The notes under the pieces are model-generated. The model saw nothing but the letters and a program-made list of their open reading frames with translations, made no database searches and was not told the DNA's origin. Positions 1 to 12,569 of a stretch of DNA of 64,000 bases are shown here, piece after piece. How positions within the stretch are numbered: the first letter of the stretch is position 1; every line of letters starts with the position of its first letter. This stretch comes from Batkoa obscura (lineage: Eukaryota > Entomophthoromycota > Entomophthoromycetes > Entomophthorales > Batkoaceae), in contig JASVEC010000007.1 of the NCBI GenBank assembly GCA_030770535.1, positions 1,426,001 through 1,490,000 on the forward strand, in the 5' to 3' direction. The translations under genes and the position numbers were made by a program.

Positions 1-493
1 CTCCTTTTTTTTATATCTTTGGCATATACTGTAATTAAAATAAAAATCCCCATCCTATAATTTTATTTAATTCTTATTTTGTAATTTATTATTATAAGTT
101 ATTGTACTCTAGATATTATAATGTATTGAACCCTTGAGAATATAGTAATAATGTGATCATTAGGATAGAGATCAAAATCCCAAATATTTTAGTATTTAAA
201 GATCATTTTTAAAAACTAATCTCTTACATAAGCTAAGGTAATTGAAATTAACATTCTTTAAAGTATATTCAAAATTATTTCTAAGAAATTATTTCTAAAA
301 AATTATTTGAAAAATTGAACTGAGAAAAGCTAACAAAAATTCATAATTAAATTATTTTTTATTATTATAAAAGTATATTATTCCCTCTCTAATATCCAAT
401 ATACTTATTAAAATTAAAATACTAAAAATTCTCTATAATAAGCCATCGACTTTTATTTCCTCTGCTAAATAAAATAGTTTAATAAACTCTTAT

Positions 494-589
494 TGGGGAT
501 GTATTTTTTAAGAATTTTACTAACAATTTTTTCGCTCAAATAGTGCTCAAAAAATGGAAACGATAATGAAGCCAAAAAAAATACCCCCT
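494..589 (+). mobile_element. palindromic MITE-like element, copy 1
   Basis: About 96 bp. Starts TTGGGGATGTATTTTTTAAG, carries the internal CTCAAATAG-G/C-GCT block and ends in a run of C. It matches the other copies along its length, with some divergence at the 3' end. Confidence 0.8.
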
Positions 590-754
590 ATTGTTTAAAA
601 TTAATTTATTCTAACCGTGACCCTTAAATTTTTTAAAATTAATTGTTTCAACCATTTTTTTTTAATAAGTGTTAAAAAAGGATGGGGCTATTAAATAAAA
701 TAGAGTTTGGGTATAATGTAATAATTTAGGGTATAGAGTTCTCTATTAAATGAT

Positions 755-857
755 GTGGGGATGTATTTTTTTGTTTAAGAATTTTACTAACAATCTTTCC
801 ACTCAAATAGCGCTTAAAAGATAGAAAAAGTAATGAAGCTAAAAAAACATCACCATA
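755..857 (+). mobile_element. palindromic MITE-like element, copy 2
   Basis: About 103 bp in the same orientation as copy 1. TGGGGATGTATTTTTTTG end, AAATAGCGCTTAAAAGA centre, CATCACCATA end. No convincing target duplication remains. Confidence 0.8.
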
Positions 858-1220
858 TAGTGTACATAGTATTAAATACAATCACTTTAAGAAGAACTAT
901 TTTTAATAAATTAAATTATTAAATTGAAGTAATTAACTTAAAAACTAGATGATATTTAACAATTAAAATTACTGGAATTTTATTCAACTTTTTTACACAG
1001 AAAACTATATTATCAATTGTCCAAAATTTTGTCGATTTATCTCAATAATAAACTCACCTTTTATAATTTAATATTTATTATTTTAATTAATAATCAACGA
1101 ATAGTAAAGTTTCTTCAAAAAAAACAAATTAAAAACAAAAATGAATAAACCATTAAAACAAAAGTTTCTTATATTTCAAAGTAACACATTTGTATTATTG
1201 ACAACTAGGAAAACTTCATC

Positions 1221-1319
1221 TGGGGATGTATTTGTGTTTAAGAATTTTACTACTAATTTTTCCACTCAAATAGTGCTTAAAAGATGGAAAAAGTGATAAA
1301 GCCAAAAAAAAATATCCCT
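1221..1319 (+). mobile_element. palindromic MITE-like element, copy 3
   Basis: About 99 bp in the same orientation. TGGGGATGTATTTGTG start and TATCCCTA end. The flanking dinucleotide is TC on both sides, so the 2-bp duplication is not always TA. Confidence 0.8.
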
Positions 1320-2133
1320 ATCTCATTTTATTTATTAAAATGTAATCCAATTATTAGAAAATAATTTATTAAATTTCAAATATAGCAACTATCTCAAAAA
1401 ATGTATCTTCAATTTCATTAAAAAAAGTATAATTCAACAACACATCAAAAAGTTGGCATGATAAATAAGCTCATAGCTCCAACCTCACCTTAAGAAAAAG
1501 ATACTATTTAAAAATAAAAACCAAACTTCTACTTTAAGATTCCAAACTTTCTAGTAATAAAATCTACCTCCTTTGGAGCATATGTTGCCTTAAAATAAAA
1601 CCCATTATCATTCATTTTCTTGATATTATATAATACCCATTTCATTTAACTACTAACTTAAAACCATTTGATTGGTCATCCTTATGTTCTCTTCAAATTT
1701 CGGTTGAAAATCTACCGAGATTGATGTTAATTGGTTGTCTTAAACCAAAATAAGGAACTTTACAACAATCTATGGTACTAAAGCCTCAATTAGGAGTATC
1801 CTAATAAACTAAACAACCATTTTAATTGGTTATAATATAAGTTCTTTTTGGTCCAGTGTTCAATTTTAAAAAAAATTAAAAAGTAAGAAATTTCTCTTAT
1901 AAAAGTGTGGAGGGGGTTTAATAAAATAGATAAAAAATAAGGGTCAAATGAGAATTGATTGGTTGTTTAAGTGGAGTTATTAATATTGAACAAAAAAAGA
2001 AATGAATATGAAAACTCAAAGTAATTTAGTTTAATGAGTAGAATAAAAAGAATCTATTATCAATTATTAACTCTTTTGTTTTTTTTCAATATTTTTATAA
2101 TTTTATAAATTGCAGTTTACTTTGATTTGATTT

Positions 2134-3109
2134 ATGATGTCCACTTATACTGATAATTTTTTGGCTTTTTTTAAGGTATATCTCCTATAACTAACACCAT
2201 CTCATTTCCACCCATAACCATTACATAATATCAACTAAAATAAATACTAATTTCCATCTTATTCTAGTCACTTACAAACTCCTCTTGCAGCTGTCATAAA
2301 AAAAAAGATGAAATTGAATTAATAAAAGATAAACAATTATTAAAACAACAACTTCACTCTTCAGAATTAACAGTTATGGAAAAATTATTTATGAAAGCGG
2401 TAGTGGTCACTATGGAATCCAAATATTATGTTCATCCTTCCATTGGTAAGTTAAATTATTTAAAAATAAATATTAAGTTTTAATATAGATTCCTTTTAAT
2501 AGCGGAATTCTGGTGTACCATTACTTCCGTCTTTTTCGCCTTCCCATTGTATTTATTATTAGAATTTGAATCGACTACGATGGATCCAATAATGATTTGT
2601 TTTATTCTGCTTTCCGTTATCACTGCTATATCTAGCTTTACTTATCATTGGACCTTATATAAATTATTTAGTTCAGCGGATGCTGCTTTTGCTACGATTA
2701 TGGTTGTATTGGTAAGCTTTTATTTCTTAGTTCTATTATTGGAATTCTTTTACTAAGATTTTATTTCATCTCATAGGTCACTTTCGCCCTTTTAGGTAAA
2801 AATCCCACGACTTATCCTATCGAAAATTCCCCAATCATTTGGGGCTCAGCATTAGTTTTTACTACCCTTATCTTTATAAAATTCTGGGAAGATACAGCCA
2901 CTACATCACTCATTATCTTTGCCTTAGTATTACCAACGAATTTTTATTGTATGTTACAATTGGGATATTATAAAGCTTTAGTGACTGGAATAATTGGTAT
3001 TTCTTGTTTTATTATTGATAGAAAAGGAGTAGCTCCCACCCACTCTTGTTGGCATTTTTTTGGGGGGTTATATCTTTATTATTTAGGCCAGCAGTTGTGC
3101 TTGAGTTAA
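2134..3109 (+). CDS. TMEM8/myomaker-like CREST-superfamily membrane protein
   Basis: Exons 2134-2175, 2268-2445, 2503-2711 and 2777-3109 give 253 aa. All introns are GT-AG and in phase, and intron 1 has an ACTAAT branch-like motif. A short hydrophilic N-terminus (about 60 aa, with CSCHKKKDE) precedes about seven hydrophobic segments. The CREST signature can be seen: a Ser plus YH pair (SSFTYH) with an Asp shortly after (FSSADAAF), and a late HSCWHFF motif in the last helices. In CREST proteins (alkaline ceramidases, PAQR receptors, TMEM8/myomaker) these Ser/His/Asp residues form a metal-dependent hydrolase site. Best match by eye is the TMEM8/DUF3522 branch, which is uncommon in Dikarya. Substrate unknown. 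The start could be either of the two adjacent ATGs. Confidence 0.72.
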
Positions 3110-4171
3110 ACAGAGAATAGTGGAATAATGAGACGATGGATTGGGACGATTTTAAATGTTATTTTTAATTTGTTATTTAAAATTAAAGTAGCATTATTGA
3201 TAGAAATTTTGTTTTTTTATTGAATTCTATAATTTTAAAACTTTTTAGCTAAACTTTTATTTTTTATATATAAATAAATGGATCTAGTTTTTATACACTT
3301 TATAAATGAATCCAGTTATCTAATTCAAAATCATTGTTATTTTAAACTGTCTGACTTTTACGAAGTAGATAGTATTTTTTATAATGATTTTAATTAAAAA
3401 GACTTCATTAAATTTATTTTGTTCTATTCTATTTAATATAAATTATTAATATTATTTAACTCATTTACATATACTCCTCAACGTATAACAATTTAGACCA
3501 TTTTTATTTTAAACGTTTATGCATTGTATAAACTTAAAGCATATTATAATATAAGAATAAAAGACAATTGAACTTTCAGTTCTCCTTTCACTCTTGTATA
3601 CAATAGAATCCTCAGCCTTACTCATCAATCTTTAAAAATTATATCAAATTAAATATTCAAAAATAATAGTAATATCAATTAATTTCATTTCAATTAATTA
3701 ACTTTACCAAATTAATAATATACTGGTATTATTAATTAATTGTCTCTATTATGATTGGTTAAATCTACAAACAAATTTCCAAATTAATCCAATAGATTAA
3801 ACCCATTAACTAAAACTGGTCAATGAGCACATTGTTCGAATTGGTTTTATTTTGTCACTTTTAACCAATAACTGAATTATCAAAGCTATTTTGATACTAT
3901 GATTAGTCGAAAAAAGGCTTCCTTTTTGATACCATTCAAATTCAATTCATTAATAAATTGAATAGAAATTATTTGTACAATTTGATCATAAGCTATTATT
4001 GATTTTTTTAATATTTTTAAAATTGAAAGGAAGGAATAATATCTCCTTATCCTTAATATAACTAATTCACTTAATTTTACCTATTACTAACAAAATAAAA
4101 TAAATAAATAAATAAATAAATAATAATAATTAATATTTAATTAATTCCAATATATATAAATATACACTTCA
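3110..4171. other. intergenic, no gene seen
   Basis: AT-rich spacer between two genes read in the same direction. It holds an (AAAT)n tract at about 4092-4125 just upstream of the GH72 start, and scattered CCAAT/ATTGG words. No gene or element copy recognised. Confidence 0.6.
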
Positions 4172-6002
4172 ATGTTATCCATCATCCAAATAGTTTCTTA
4201 TCTGTTATTTTGTATTATAATAAAAAGTCAAAACACCAACTCCTCAACTTCAGTATCACAAGTGAATATACCAGAAAGAGAAGTTATTATCAAAGGAAAT
4301 TATTTTTTTAATCAACAAGATGGTAGTCGATTTTTTATCAAAGGTTTAGTATATCAACATCGATTTGAAATAGATGTCGATCCATTAACTTTAGATGAAA
4401 GTTTATGTAATTATTATGCTAATTTAACTTCAGGTATTGGGGCCAACGCTGTGTTGGTTTATTTGGTAAAAACTTTTAATAAATTTGGAATGAATTTTTA
4501 TATTGATATTTTATTTTTAGATAGACGCTAAAAAAGACCACAGTCAATGTATGAATATATTTAAGAAGAATAAAATTCAAGTAGTATTAGGTATGAATAC
4601 AATAGCTACTCGAGATGAGAAAATGAATAGTGTTTATGGGGTGGATGATTATTCTTCTATGGAATTAATAGTTCAAGAATTTTTAAAATATTCCAATTTC
4701 ATGGGTTTTATTACAGGCTTTGAATCTAAAGAGTTATTAAAATCAGAAGATAATTATGAAACTAGTTTAAGTATTAGTAAAGCTATAATTAGAGATACTA
4801 AAGAGATTATTAAAGAACAAAGTAAAAATGTTAAAGGTTTGAAAAGTTTGCCAATAATCGGTTTATCTGCTCGTAGTGATTTAAAACAAAAATTAGATAA
4901 TTATACTAATTATTTTACTTGTCCTGAAGAAAATAGTGATACAAGAGTAAGTTTTAATTAAATTTAATATCTCTTTTTAAATATTAATATATATTTCTTT
5001 TAAAATAGCCTGATTTTATATCTTTCAGTTCTTTAAATATGTGTAACAAATTAAAGTTGCCAAATGGTGTTGATTTTAATACATTTCCATGGAATTCATA
5101 TCCAGTGCCTTTATTTTTTAGTGAAATTGGCTGTGATGATTCAAATACTAGAACTTTTGATATGGTAATTTACAATTTATTATCATACAAAAAAAATAAA
5201 CTCATTAATATATTATAATTAATTATAGTTTAATGAATTAAGTGAAACTCCTGTAGTTGATCATCTCTCTGGCGGTTTTGTTTATGAATTAAAAGAAGGC
5301 AATTCTGGAACTGGAATTGTTAGACATGTTGAAAAAGATATTACTTTATTACCATCTTATTTTAGATTAACAAGTACTTGGAAATCATATCCACCAAAAG
5401 TAATAATATTTAATATTTAATCTAATTTAACAAATATTAACTTAATTATATTTTAGGATTCTACTAAACTCTCATCCTATAAAATAGAAACTAAAAACAC
5501 ATCATGTGATACTAGTATTAAACTTCAACCACCTAATAAACCAAATCAACAAGTATGTAATTGTGTGAATCTTCAATCTCCATGTAAATCAATTACAAAA
5601 GGAATTACCCCAAAACAAGCCTATCAAACTGTAACAGAATTATGTAAAAATCGAGATTGTTCTCAATTGAATTTTCCTACAGGTAAATATTCTCAATGCT
5701 CCTTAGATACTATGGTTTCTTGGATAGCTACTCAATCCGCTTTAGATGGGAAAGAATTAATGATTAATAATGAAATATTAAATTGTCCTAAAGGTACAAA
5801 CAGACAAAACATTACCTCATTGCCATTGAGTTTTGATAAATGTTATTTATGGCAAGTTACTAATTATTCACCTCCTCCATTAATATTGGAATTAGGTATG
5901 AATTATGATTATTTAATTAGTAGTTCAGCAATAATGAGAAAACCGAGTTTATTAGGATCAACTGTAATGGGGATTATAATATTAATAATAAGTAGTTATT
6001 AA
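4172..6002 (+). CDS. GH72 beta-1,3-glucanosyltransferase (Gas/Gel type) with X8 domain, probable GPI anchor
   Basis: Exons 4172-4465, 4521-4946, 5009-5164, 5229-5399 and 5457-6002 give 530 aa, normal for Gas/Gel proteins that elongate wall beta-1,3-glucan. In order: signal peptide (1-19), GH72 catalytic domain, a Cys-rich X8/CBM43 module beginning CNCVNLQSPC, and a hydrophobic C-terminal tail ending ILIISSY, as expected for GPI attachment. The nucleophile motif is present as FFSEIGC (E279; family usually FFSEYGC). The acid/base motif is odd: the aligned loop reads ITGFESK (E166) where the family has GNE, so the near-invariant Asn before the catalytic Glu is Phe. The usual NxYEWC region is also altered. 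The family is clear, but full transglycosylase activity is uncertain. Confidence 0.85.
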
Positions 6003-6194
6003 TTAGTTTACTTTTAATTAATTAATTAGTTAATAAATGAGCAAGTTAAATATTATATAAAAAGAAGTTTTAATGTTTTTATATTTTTGTATTTTTATTA
6101 AATTAGTTTATAATATTTCTTATAGTAAATAAAAATTATTAAATAAAATGATTTAACTTATTTTGATTTAAAAAAATCAATTCATCTTAATATT

Positions 6195-6296
6195 TGGGGG
6201 TGTTTTTTTTGGTTTCATTATTTTTTCCATTTTTTAAGCGCTATTTGAGTGGAAAGATTGTTAGCAAAATTCTTAAACAAAAAAATACATCCCCAT
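6195..6296 (-). mobile_element. palindromic MITE-like element, copy 4
   Basis: About 102 bp in reverse orientation. TGGGGGTGTTTTTTTTGG start, AAGCGCTATTTGAGTGGAAA centre and TACATCCCCA end. The flanking dinucleotide is TT on both sides. Confidence 0.88.
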
Positions 6297-6408
6297 TTAA
6301 ACTTGAATTTTAAAGTTAAAAAACTTGTTTTGTTTATTTATTTATTTCTTGAATTATTAAAAAATCTTCCTTTTTGAACATTCAAATTCGATAATTTGTT
6401 ATATTTGA

Positions 6409-7451
6409 CTAACTTTGTAAGCCAAAACCATCTTGATCACTTACTACACTCACACCTAAATTTCGAACTTCAATAACTTGTAAAATAGCTTGTTTAAAAC
6501 ATTGAAAATTATAATCAATTAAACCTCTTTTTTCAAAAGCATCTTGACGAAGTAAACAAACTAATGCTAAAAATGGATTAATCACTCGAAAATACAATAC
6601 CAAACCGTTATTCAATTGAATAGATGAATATGCTTCTTTACTAGAAACACTAGAGTATTGGATTCCATTTTCTTCATCGGAACTAGTTATACGTGAAGTT
6701 GGTGGGATACTTATAAAATTAAATAAATAATAAATAAAATAAAAATAAAAATAAAAATAAAATTATAAACTTATAAATTAAATGAACTTAAATTAAACTT
6801 ACTTATAAATTGAAGTTAAATCAATAACTACATCAATCATATCCGAGCAAATTTCATATGATTGCATATCAACTGGGGATGAATCAGTAGCAAGATAAAT
6901 CTTTGATGTAATATCAAATAAATAAGCTTTTTCAATACCTGAATTAGAACATAATATATTTAATAAATTTTCTAATGTTGGTAATTGTCGTATCATTTTT
7001 TGTATGACTTTAGAAAATGCTTCAAATATTGAATGATCATAAATTGAAGTAAGATAGAATGCTAAAGGTATATTTTCTAAACCAACATCAGCTAATTCAT
7101 CTAATACTCTTTGTTGAATATCCCTTTGTAAATCTATTTTATAATCATCCGATAAGCCATCCACTTTATGTACAAATACTTCAAATGCTATATCTGGATT
7201 CACATTATATGCATGAATTACTGTGTCATGTAATTTAGTTAAAGATTCTAAATAATCATCCTATATAAAGGAATATTAATTAATATAATAATTTAAAAAA
7301 TGTTCAATTTTTATATTCTATTTACTTGTGCATCAATAACAAAAACTAAAGCACCAACACCTGAAAATATACTTTCTGCATCAAATTCACCATCAAAATA
7401 ATCTAATTGGCCTGGAAAATCCCATACTTGAAAGTTAATAAAAGAACTATA

Positions 7452-7482
<31 letters not shown>

Positions 7483-7989
7483 TTATTTATTTATTTATTA
7501 TTATAAAATATACTTACGTTATGTTATCTTTAGTTACTTTAGATGTAGATTCTAAAAATAAAGTTTCATTTGGTCCCATTTTATGAAATACTACTTGAAA
7601 TATGGAAGATTTACCACTCCTATAAGTAATGAAATCAATTTTAAATTGAAATTAATTATTGAAATTAATTATTTTGTTACCTTCTTAAGCCCATTAATAA
7701 TAAACGTTGATTATTATTACTTGTTATATTGGTTTCTGAATTATCTTCTAATATTTCTGAATTGATAAAATCATTATCGAAACTAATGATAAAAGAGTTT
7801 AATTTTTATAAAATAAAAATAAATTTTATTTAATTTAATGTTACCCATTATCACCATAATAAGATTGACTTGGATAATCTTCTTCATCATCATAAAAATG
7901 CTATTAAATAATAATAAAAATAGAAATTAATTTATTTAATATTAAATTATTAAATTATGTTTATTTTTTACCTTTGGATAATTATTCAT
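6409..7989 (-). CDS. GTR2: Rag-family small GTPase, Gtr2/RagC type
   Basis: Seven exons on the minus strand: 7989-7972, 7900-7845, 7782-7681, 7619-7518, 7446-7326, 7260-6803 and 6709-6409, giving 385 aa with every junction in phase. After an acidic N-terminus of about 60 aa comes the G domain. The P-loop region is [13 protein letters not shown], followed by the VVFHKM block and [10 protein letters not shown], typical of Gtr2/RagC. The G3 motif reads VWDFPGQ and the G4 region includes FVHKVDG. The C-terminal half matches the longin-like dimerisation domain. Gtr2 pairs with Gtr1 on the vacuole to signal amino acids to TORC1. The gene is divergent from VPS37 across 231 bp, so the two may share a promoter. 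Confidence 0.92.
7452..7503. repeat. (TTA)/(TTTA) microsatellite in GTR2 intron
   Basis: Simple repeat of ATT and ATTT units filling most of an intron of the Gtr2 gene. Confidence 0.85.
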
Positions 7990-8220
7990 TATTTATAATT
8001 TATTTAAAAAAATTCAATAAAATAAATAAATCCTCATTTATTGAGTCTTTGAATTTTAATTCATTTCACTTATGATGACTTCAAATTAAATCATTTACTT
8101 ATTTTTTTCATCAGTTTATAAATTAGAATTTTAAACTAAGATAAAGATATCAAATTGATTTTTAGATTTTATTTATCTCTTCATTATTAACTAACAACAA
8201 AACTAGCAATAAAAATAAAA

Positions 8221-8596
8221 ATGAGTTATAACAATAATAATTCAATTGTTAACATATATCAAAACTCGAACTATAATCCTAACCCTAACCCCAACTCCAA
8301 CCCCAATACAAGTCAAGACCTCAATTACAACAATCATCCAACATCTAATCAAAGTTCCAATTACAACAATCCAACTACAAGTCATAATTCTAATTACACT
8401 AATACTCTTAATTCAGCATCAAACAGAGAAGTAGATGTTGAAAGAGAACATCGAAATCCATTACAATTACAAGAAGCTATATCTACCTTTTTCCCCAGTA
8501 TAACGTCTAAAAGGTAAGTTAAAATAATTTTTTAATTTCTCCTTTCTATTTCTAACTTCAAATTTCAATAATTAATAAAAGAAGTAATAGAAAGAA

Positions 8597-8667
<71 letters not shown>

Positions 8668-9355
8668 TCTATACTAATAATTTGCTTTTTATTATAAAAA
8701 TAGTTCCGATGAATTATTTACTTTATTAACTATTGAATCCGAATTTTTAGAATATTTTAATTCTTTACCTGAAGTTATTAATCAAAAAATTAATTTACAG
8801 GATTTTCAATTAGGTAACGAAGAATTAGCTAGTAAGTATCTTATTTTTTTGAACTATTTTAGACTAATAAACCAATTTTGATATTTTGATATTAATGAGT
8901 TTGTTTTTATATAGTGGATAACTTATCAATGGAAGGAAAATACTTGAGTCTAAAAGAAGCGATTAATCAAAAAGGACAAGTGATTGAAGAATTAGAACAC
9001 AAGTTTCAAATGTTAAAAAGAAGAGAATCTGAATTAAGTAGTGTAAGTCATTAATATTATAATATCTCAATTAATAATAATAATAAAATATCATATTTAT
9101 TAATTCATTTATCTATTATAGAAATATAATCCAAAACAATATATCCCAAAATTAAAACAAGAAAAAAGTAATTTAGATCAAAAAGCCACGGAATTAAGTG
9201 AGCAATTTTTAAATGGAAATATGGAAATGGAAACTTATTTACAAGAATATAAAAAATTGAGAACGGAATATCATCATTATGATATTTTATTGCAAAATAA
9301 TAATCATTTAAAAACAGTCGATTTAAATGAGAATCCAATTTCCTTTTTAAGATAA
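8221..9355 (+). CDS. VPS37: ESCRT-I subunit Vps37-like (Mod(r) domain)
   Basis: Exons 8221-8513, 8704-8831, 8915-9042 and 9122-9355 give 260 aa. The first about 80 residues are a low-complexity Asn/Ser/Pro/Thr tract. The rest is a helical coiled-coil Mod(r) domain, with LPEVINQK, KYLSLKEAI, a stretch of Gln/Glu/Lys heptads, and the characteristic end of the family, FLNGNMEMETYLQEYKKLR followed by TEYHH. In ESCRT-I, Vps37 forms part of the stalk with Vps23 and Vps28 and sorts ubiquitinated cargo into multivesicular bodies. Sequence conservation in this family is weak, so the call rests mainly on the C-terminal motif. An (AAT)n repeat lies in intron 1. Confidence 0.75.
8600..8667. repeat. (AAT)n microsatellite in VPS37 intron 1
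   Basis: Over 20 uninterrupted AAT units between exon 1 and exon 2. Confidence 0.95.
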
Positions 9356-9655
9356 AGAAGGAAGTGGAAAGTGAGAAGATGAGAAGGAGGGAGTGGGTTA
9401 ATAGGGGGTTTATTATTAATGAAAGATTTTTTGATGTTGATGATAAGTTACTGTATTAAAGTTAAAGTTTTAATAAATTAATTCAAAGAAGTTAAATAAT
9501 AATAATAATAATAATAATAAGTCCTTTTTATTTCTTCCCACTTTTATTAATATTAATTAATAAAACTAATTTAATTATTAAATCAATAAAATAATAAATT
9601 GGATTTTATTTAAAAAACAAAAATGAGATATGAAATATAAGAATAGTATATCAAA

Positions 9656-12085
9656 TTAACTAAGTATAGATTTAATCCAAAGATTACGATAATATTTTAA
9701 AGTGGGAATTCTTGAATCAATATAACTCATAGTTGATTCAAGAGAATTCAAGATAGAATGAATTACTTGATTATAAATAGAAGTATCCTTTTTGTCCATT
9801 GTAGTTTCATCTTTCTTATCTTGATTACTTTCATTCTTATTAATATCTTTCTTTTCAAAACCATATTCACTGTTATCCTTCTTATTTTCTTTTACATCTT
9901 CACTCTTTTGAGTCTTTTTTTCATGTATGTTTTCTTTCTCTGAAGTCTCCTTTCCATCTTTTTCAAAATTATATTTCTTCAAATACATCTCCCTAAACAT
10001 TTCCACGGATGCAATAGATTCGGCTAATCTACCAAAGGTATTAAATAAAGCTACAATTTCTGTTTTTTTAAATAAATCTGGATTTCTTTTAGGACTATAC
10101 ACATAAATATATATATATTAATATAATTCTATAAAAAATAGATTGAAATTCTTCACTCACTTTAAACTCTTTTCTTCATAAGAAAATAATATTTTTAAGG
10201 CAGTACCAAAACCTAAATTAAAAAAATAAAATAAGTTAATAAATATTCATTTAATTATTATAGTTATAATTTGAAATTTACCTCCAGTTTGAATTTTACC
10301 CCATAATCGACATTTTTGACAGCCAATACAATCCATGACTTGTGAGATATTTCGAAAATGTTGTTTAAATTCGGTTTTAAGGAGCTAAATTTAATATAAA
10401 ATAAAAAGTATTAATAAAAAGAAGGATTAGTTAATAATAATTATACTTACTTTAGCATCTTTATTAACAAAAAGATTGTTTTCATCAAAAGTAGCTGGAC
10501 AATTTTTAGCATGAATTTTGATATTATTTAATAATTCCTATAGTTTTGAAATCAGATTAATATTTCCATTACACCAACTAATTCTCTATTCCTAATAGTT
10601 CTTACCTTAATACTTGAATTTTGTTCTTGATCAAATGAACAATATTGATAGTTTTCCAAATATTTAGTAACTTTAGTTACTGCTCTTAATAATAACATAT
10701 AATTAAAATACATATTTTCTAATCTATCGGGATGAGAACCAACTCGACTTATAAAACATTCTAAATTAGGTTCCTAATTATTCATATTAATAAAGTTTAT
10801 ATTTGAATTCAAAATATTAATAAAAAGTAGAAGTTCAATTTACCCAAGATTCTGTTTTTGTATTATAATAATCTGAACAAATATGAGTTGAAATGGAAGC
10901 ATGTAAACCTAAAATAAAATCAATAATTAATATTTAATATTTATCAATATAATTATAATATTCATCTCTTAATAGTTACCTGAAATCAATCTATAAAAGA
11001 TTCTTTTTTCTTTACATAAGCCCATTAATAAATCATTAGACATTAAGTTTGATGTCAATGAATTTTCTTTTTCGTTCAAAAAATTAAAACAGTTTTCTTC
11101 ATATATTGCTTTCCAAACTTGGGCTGCAGAGTCACCTCCATAACCTGTAAACCGTTCTGGATTTTTTAATAAATTAACATATTGTCCTTCTATTACATTA
11201 AAGTTATAAATGAATTAATAACGAGTTACACTTTAAATGATACAATTAATTACCATCTGATTCCTCATCTTCTAATACACAAAAATCTTTATCTGTATAT
11301 GTACATTTTTTAATTTGTTTTAACCCCTAAAAAACAATTGAATTAATTTATTAATACTCGATATTTTATTTATTACATATTGTTATTAAAACAATAAACT
11401 TACCATCCTACCAATCCCCGTATCCACTTGACTTAGTTTTTCAGTTAACCAAGTAGCGGGTACTTCACTTTCATCTAAAGTACTTACACTGCAATCCACA
11501 CGAGAACATAATTCATTGGCATTATAAAATGGACATTGTTTATGTAAATTGATCTAAAAGTAATATAAAATATTATTAAAAATCAACAATTCAATATAAA
11601 GAATAGATTATCTTTTTTTTAAATAAAATAGCCAACAAAACTTACTTTATAATGTGAAAAAAAGGGAGTTTCTAGTAAATTATGAATTAAGGGTAATAAA
11701 TTACTATTAATTTCTTCAACTGTTTTATAATCACAACACGAATCATGAATCATCCCTGGAGGCTAATAAAAAATAATAATATTTATTAGTGATTTCTTTT
11801 CTTCAATTCTTTATTTAATTTAATATCATATTATTCGATGTTATTCGGTGATACTTAGTGATGTATATTATATTATATTATTATGAGTTAATATAAGTTA
11901 ATTTAACTTACCCTACAATAATCGACCCCAGGTTTTTTTTCCAATACTTCTTTAACAAATTCATCATGTTGAGTAGTATCAATAGTGGCATACAATGGTA
12001 AACAAGTGAAAAATAGGAGTAATAAAATTATAAATAAATAATTTTTCAAAGCTTGTAATTTAGTATAATAATCCATTAATCTCAT
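9656..12085 (-). CDS. ERO1: ER oxidoreductin Ero1
   Basis: Eleven exons: 12085-11912, 11762-11646, 11553-11404, 11326-11254, 11189-10980, 10908-10844, 10773-10606, 10537-10451, 10384-10282, 10212-10161 and 10094-9656, summing to 545 aa in frame. The N-terminal hydrophobic segment (about residues 14-32) is a signal or anchor. The FAD-proximal active site reads [17 protein letters not shown] (C367 and C370), near-identical to yeast Ero1. A CxxxxC shuttle pair is visible as ELCSRVDC (C113, C118). The FAD-binding block [12 protein letters not shown] and the SHPDRLEN segment are also present. Ero1 reoxidises protein disulfide isomerase and passes electrons to oxygen through FAD. A low-complexity Lys/Glu/Asp insert of about 65 aa ([16 protein letters not shown] onward) follows the [10 protein letters not shown] segment near the C-terminus. 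Confidence 0.95.
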
Positions 12086-12569
12086 ATTTTAAAATAAAAA
12101 TTTAATTAAATTAAAAAATAAACATTTTTTGTTTGTTTTATATTATCAATATAATTTTTTTTAAATAGTATGATTTTAATAAATTAAATGTCATTATATT
12201 ATTCGTTATTTGCAAAATTAAGATCTTGCTTAGTTTAGTAAAACAGTAAATCTTGAGTTTAGCTAGGGGCTTGGCTGGGGATTTGGTAAGTTTGTTAACA
12301 AAAATCTCAAAGTTATTTATAGTAAAACTAGAAGAATCACTAATTAATTTGAGATTTTTCAAGTAAATTAGTTAAGTAACCTATCGAACGGTTATTTATT
12401 ATTATTCATTTATTAAGTGATAATATTAATATTGATAAATAATATTTATTAAAATATAAAAATGATGTAAAAATATTAAATATTAAATAACAAAAAACAA
12501 GTATAATATATTACAATATGAATAATATTTAATAAAACTTTTATTTTTTTAAATATTATAAAAAAATAA
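12086..12569. other. intergenic between ERO1 and GH17 gene
   Basis: The 5' side of ERO1 and the 3' side of the GH17 gene, both on the minus strand. AT-rich. Nothing further recognised. Confidence 0.6.

Larger units (their letters stand above)
1..2133. other. gene-poor left end
   Basis: No supported gene. The stretch is AT-rich with no long open frame on either strand. It contains three copies of the palindromic repeat family (separate entries). Confidence 0.6.

Noticed and set aside
8275-8315. Telomere-like CCTAACCCTAACCCC tract
   Set aside because: It lies inside the VPS37 coding exon, encodes an Asn-Pro repeat and is too short and irregular for a telomeric array.
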